Origin: Bdellovibrionales bacterium
GTDB taxonomy: Bacteria > Bdellovibrionota > Bdellovibrionia > Bdellovibrionales > UBA1609
DNA length: 64,000 bases
NCBI GenBank assembly: GCA_016716765.1
Contig: JADJVA010000020.1
Location: forward strand, 620,001 to 684,000
Direction of reading: 5' to 3'
A program made the position numbers and the translations under genes. Shown one piece after another: positions 61,454-64,000 of this stretch. A model generated the notes under the pieces. That model had not been told where the DNA came from and made no database searches. It saw nothing but the letters and a program-made list of their open reading frames with translations. Every line of letters begins with the position of its first letter. Position 1 is the stretch's first letter.

Positions 61454-62619
61454 TCTGATCCTCCCTTTTTTATGTTTAATTTATTTTTGTGTTTCATGTT
61501 GTATGCCCAGTTTGGAATATCGGTTTGGAGTTCATCAATTAGAGAGCTTAAGACGAAACAGAAATTGGAATTTAACTGATAGAGTTGACGTTGCCGATCG
61601 GCACTGGAACCTTTCGCTACAACATTCTTCAGAAGATCCATTTGAGAATTGTATTTGTTAGCTTCAATGAGGGGGGCAAGGTCTTCAAGGATTCGCTCTA
61701 AAAATTCCTTGATCGTTCTCGTGCTTCCGTTCTCTGCGACAATGATCTCAGCCCGACTACCTTTGCGCATGGCTCGCCATTTGTTCTCGCGCAAAAGCCA
61801 CAGCAGTGGCGGGCGATGGGATTGACCTAAAGAAATCTCCTGATCGATTTTCTGACAAAGAAGGTGAACTAGGGCGACAATTGCTTCTGCTTCACAGATC
61901 GTAGCTGGCGAGTCACAAATTCTAATTTCAATTGTACCAAACCCAGGACTAGGTCTAATGTCCCACCATAGATCTTTAGGGCAACCAATTGAACCCGATT
62001 GCAGCAATCGCGCATAGGTAGATCGAAAGTCGGACCAATCTTCAAAAGTGCATGGCTGTCCTCCAGTCGGTAGCGCCTCAAAAAACGTAGTACGTGATGA
62101 TGCAAGTTGAGTGTCTTCGCGGTTACAGAATGGCGAGCTTGATGACAATGCAAGGAACAACGGCAAATAAAGAAGTAATCCGTTGGCAACCTGGATAGCG
62201 TGATCACCACTACGCATCCCCACGTGGACGTGCAGCCCAAAAATAAGTAACCGCTTTGCCATCCATTGATGTTTTTCTAGCAACTTCCTATATCGAGCTT
62301 CGGGAAAAACTATGCCATCTTCATATGTGGCAAAAGGATGAGTGCCAGCAGAAGCGATTCTTAAATTTAAAGAATCACACACATTATAGAGTTTGGACAA
62401 TGTCGTACGCAACTCCTGGCCAACCTGATGCGCGTTTTCGCAAACACCCGTCATAATCTCAATCATGCTCTGGTAAATCTCAGCCTTGATCGCATTATTC
62501 CCCGACAAGCGCTCAAGCACTTGAATTGAAGAAGAACTCAGATCAAGAGTCTCTCGATTTAATAATTGAAATTCAAGTTCAGCCCCAAGGGTCAGCGGGG
62601 CTGAGTGTTCAAAACGCAA
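61444..62619 (-). CDS. GCS2-family (YbdK-like) carboxylate-amine ligase
   Basis: ATP-dependent ligase of the glutamate-cysteine ligase type 2 family; E. coli YbdK has weak gamma-glutamylcysteine activity and the natural substrate is often unknown. The N-terminal LTLGAELEFQLLNRETLDL and the FGLHVHVGMRSGDHAI segment are family marks, followed by TIEIRICDSPATICEAEA. No ATG is available; a TTG at 62619 lies ten bases after GGAGG, and a TTG two codons earlier lies four bases after it. Either start gives about 391 aa, normal for the family. A strong terminator-like hairpin stands directly before this binding site. Confidence 0.85.
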   Translation of the reverse strand: MRFEHSAPLTLGAELEFQLLNRETLDLSSSSIQVLERLSGNNAIKAEIYQSMIEIMTGVCENAHQVGQELRTTLSKLYNVCDSLNLRIASAGTHPFATYEDGIVFPEARYRKLLEKHQWMAKRLLIFGLHVHVGMRSGDHAIQVANGLLLYLPLFLALSSSSPFCNREDTQLASSRTTFFEALPTGGQPCTFEDWSDFRSTYARLLQSGSIGCPKDLWWDIRPSPGFGTIEIRICDSPATICEAEAIVALVHLLCQKIDQEISLGQSHRPPLLWLLRENKWRAMRKGSRAEIIVAENGSTRTIKEFLERILEDLAPLIEANKYNSQMDLLKNVVAKGSSADRQRQLYQLNSNFCFVLSSLIDELQTDIPNWAYNMKHKNKLNIKKGGSECA

Positions 62620-62635
62620 AGACAAATATCCTCCC

Positions 62636-62672
62636 AAAAAAAAAGCGGGGCCTTAACTGCTTAAAACCCCGC
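62636..62672 (-). terminator. Terminator-like hairpin in the leader of the GCS2 gene
   Basis: On the minus strand GCGGGG and CCCCGC (62672-62667 and 62650-62645) form a six-base GC stem, extended by an inner TTAA/TTAA pairing, and are followed by a run of nine Ts. GGGAGG, the ribosome binding site, follows directly. This is a textbook intrinsic terminator in front of a gene, so it may be an attenuator, or it may stop antisense transcripts from the divergent two-component genes. Confidence 0.65.
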
Positions 62673-62932
62673 AAAACAACCAATGGAGATCAACATGAAG
62701 GCTTACATTTAGGATGACCTACTGGGAGGACACTCGCAACTTTGCCTAGCCATATGCGTTCTCAATAGTCACGAGTCTATAAGTATTGTAATATCAGTAG
62801 CTTATGGATTTAGAATTTCTCACAAGTGCGAGGATAAATTTAAATTTATCCTCAGAGCAGATGCTTAGAGACAAAACCTCTCGTACAATTTCTCTGTTGC
62901 TAGAAATCGGTAATAGAAGGAACACCAACGAA

Positions 62933-63604
62933 GTGTCGTCGCATCGTATTCTTATTGTTGAAGATGAAACCAAACTACTCAATCACTTGGCTAGAACAGT
63001 CGCTGACGAAGGCTTTTCAGCTTTCACATGTGCATCATTCGCTGAACTGGAAAATATTCTGAAGAATCCCGTCAAACGTTTTGATGTCGTTGTCTTAGAT
63101 CGTCTTCTTCATGGCAGAGATTCAGCAGAACTGCTCACCCGTATAAAAGAACTTCTACCAGAAATAAAAATCATGATTTTGTCTGCAATTAGCTCCGGAT
63201 CAGAAAAAGCAGCTCTGCTGGATCTTGGAGCCGATGACTACTTAGCAAAACCTTTCAGCAGCGAGGAGCTTGCTGCGCGTATCCGTGTCCTGCTTAGAAG
63301 AAGTCTTCCAGAATTGAAATTTGGAAATGTCATTCTTAACACCGATAAAAGAACTGCAAAGGTCAACGATAAGGAAATGTCTTTGCAGAATATGGAATTC
63401 ACACTTCTGCGGACACTGATTCGAACGCCGGGCAAGGTATTCAATAAAATCTTCCTCTATGAACACGTTTGGGAAATGAGTACCGAGGTTGAAAGCAATG
63501 CCGTTGAAGCAACCGTAAATAAGCTTAGGCGTCGTTTGGAAGAACATGGAGCAAACGTAACGATCAAAAGTATGCGCAACAAGGGATATTGGATTGAGGA
63601 ATAG
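62933..63604 (+). CDS. OmpR/PhoB-family response regulator
   Basis: A two-component regulator. The receiver domain has the acidic pair in HRILIVEDE, the phosphate-accepting Asp in FDVVVLDRLLHG, and the Lys in DDYLAKPF. The C-terminal winged helix has SLQNMEFTLLRTLIR, VFNKIFLYEHVW and MRNKGYWIEE. I prefer a GTG at 62933, which gives the usual short N-terminus and lies 11 bases after AAGGA. An ATG at 62804 would add 43 residues not seen in the family and has no binding site. It overlaps the histidine kinase gene by 11 bases, and is divergent from the GCS2 operon, which it may control. Confidence 0.93.
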   Translation: MSSHRILIVEDETKLLNHLARTVADEGFSAFTCASFAELENILKNPVKRFDVVVLDRLLHGRDSAELLTRIKELLPEIKIMILSAISSGSEKAALLDLGADDYLAKPFSSEELAARIRVLLRRSLPELKFGNVILNTDKRTAKVNDKEMSLQNMEFTLLRTLIRTPGKVFNKIFLYEHVWEMSTEVESNAVEATVNKLRRRLEEHGANVTIKSMRNKGYWIEE

Positions 63605-64000
63605 ATTTTTCTTCATCATTCTTGCGACGCTTATCTTAGCGGCCATCAGCATTAATCTTGTTCATGTTTACTTTTTTAAGAGCCAGCGTCTCAAGCTGAT
63701 CGATCGGCAGATTGCTGAAAGCTCTACTGCTCTTCTTAAATCAAAAGAGTTTAATATTTCAGTAAAGAAAGCAGCATTGTTGGAAGAGACTATTTCCAGA
63801 GTTCTTAAGGGCGCAAGAATTGGAAAGGCATTCGTCTTGAGAGATTCAAGCGGCAAAATTGTATACCAAAGCTTTAATGTTGGCCTGCTAAATACAGAGC
63901 TGCCCATTCAGCCAGAATGGGTCGCCGTGGAAACGGAAGCGGAATATATCAGGGTCAGAAATGTTCCGCTGCCGGGTAAAAGCCTTATCCTTCAGGTGGG
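63594..64000 (+). CDS. Sensor histidine kinase, N-terminal part (cut by window end)
   Basis: A TTG start at 63594, seven bases after AAGGGA and overlapping the end of the response-regulator gene, opens a frame that runs past the window end. It begins RNRFFFIILATLILAAISIN, a membrane helix, followed by about 100 residues of a probable periplasmic sensing domain (SRVLKGARIGKAFVLRDSSG). The catalytic domains are outside the window. Position behind an OmpR-type regulator and the overlap support the assignment; no kinase motif can be seen here. Confidence 0.75.
   Translation, partial: MRNRFFFIILATLILAAISINLVHVYFFKSQRLKLIDRQIAESSTALLKSKEFNISVKKAALLEETISRVLKGARIGKAFVLRDSSGKIVYQSFNVGLLNTELPIQPEWVAVETEAEYIRVRNVPLPGKSLILQV

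Noticed and set aside
62804..62932. 43-residue N-terminal extension of the response regulator
   Set aside because: No binding site at the ATG, stop codon two codons before it, and the family begins near the HRILIVEDE segment.
1..64000. CRISPR array, rRNA genes, prophage or plasmid functions
   Set aside because: No regular direct repeats with spacers, no rRNA core sequences and no phage or plasmid genes seen.

Overview
The window most resembles the chromosome of a free-living or predatory deltaproteobacterium-like organism of the Bdellovibrionota (Bdellovibrio relatives). The evidence is a CarD/CdnL regulator, DhnA-type class I aldolase, ExbB-ExbD-ExbD motor genes, many exported proteins of unknown function, and low-to-mid GC by eye (not computed). 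This placement is inference from gene content; no 16S gene is present. Almost everything is chromosomal housekeeping; there is no prophage, plasmid gene or CRISPR array.

Layout. 1-2.7 kb is a decaying patch: the end of a pntB gene with four frameshifts, a ~750-bp inverted-repeat structure holding a broken transposase, and a secreted protein that appears split by a frameshift. 2.7-8.6 kb holds, on the minus strand, ogt, exported proteins of unknown function (one with a caspase-like His/Cys pattern) and a 980-aa membrane spermidine-synthase-like/TPR fusion. 8.6-16.3 kb is a minus-strand run gltX-cysS-uvrB-uvrC, preceded by carD with a recognisable promoter. 16.6-25.1 kb holds a short asparaginase-like protein, glnS, a DUF1275 membrane protein, an exported subtilase, recG and an HD-GYP protein.

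25.2-38.3 kb is the most unusual part: three very large minus-strand genes. The first (894 aa) is a diverged PrkA/YeaG AAA+ protein, the second (2331 aa) an exported-looking giant with a C-terminal AAA+ domain, and the third (1096 aa) a fusion of a SpoVR/YcgB-like region to a DUF444/YeaH-like VWA domain. YeaG, YeaH and YcgB homologues are known to co-occur in proteobacteria as cytoplasmic proteins; here all three genes begin with signal-peptide-like sequences and two of the three partners are fused. This looks like an undescribed, envelope-targeted version of the YeaG-YeaH-YcgB system.

38.7-46.3 kb holds a double rhodanese lipoprotein lacking both catalytic cysteines, fbaB-lysS, an MFS exporter, an Nfu protein, and queC with DUF366. 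46.4-53.8 kb is the classic queA-tgt-yajC-secD-secF-recJ run followed upstream by tatA. 54-56.3 kb is exbB-exbD-exbD-dedA. A tRNA-Leu(GAG) at 56.8 kb is followed by an ISL3 transposase remnant and an IS200/IS605 element with an intact TnpB but a TnpA whose HUH motif reads N-V-H. The window ends with a GCS2 ligase-lipoprotein-metallopeptidase operon, preceded by a strong terminator hairpin, and a divergent two-component system cut by the window edge.

Functionally, queC, queA and tgt (with DUF366) cover parts of queuosine synthesis; yajC-secDF and tatA serve protein export; uvrB, uvrC, recG, recJ and ogt serve DNA repair; gltX, cysS, glnS and lysS charge tRNAs.
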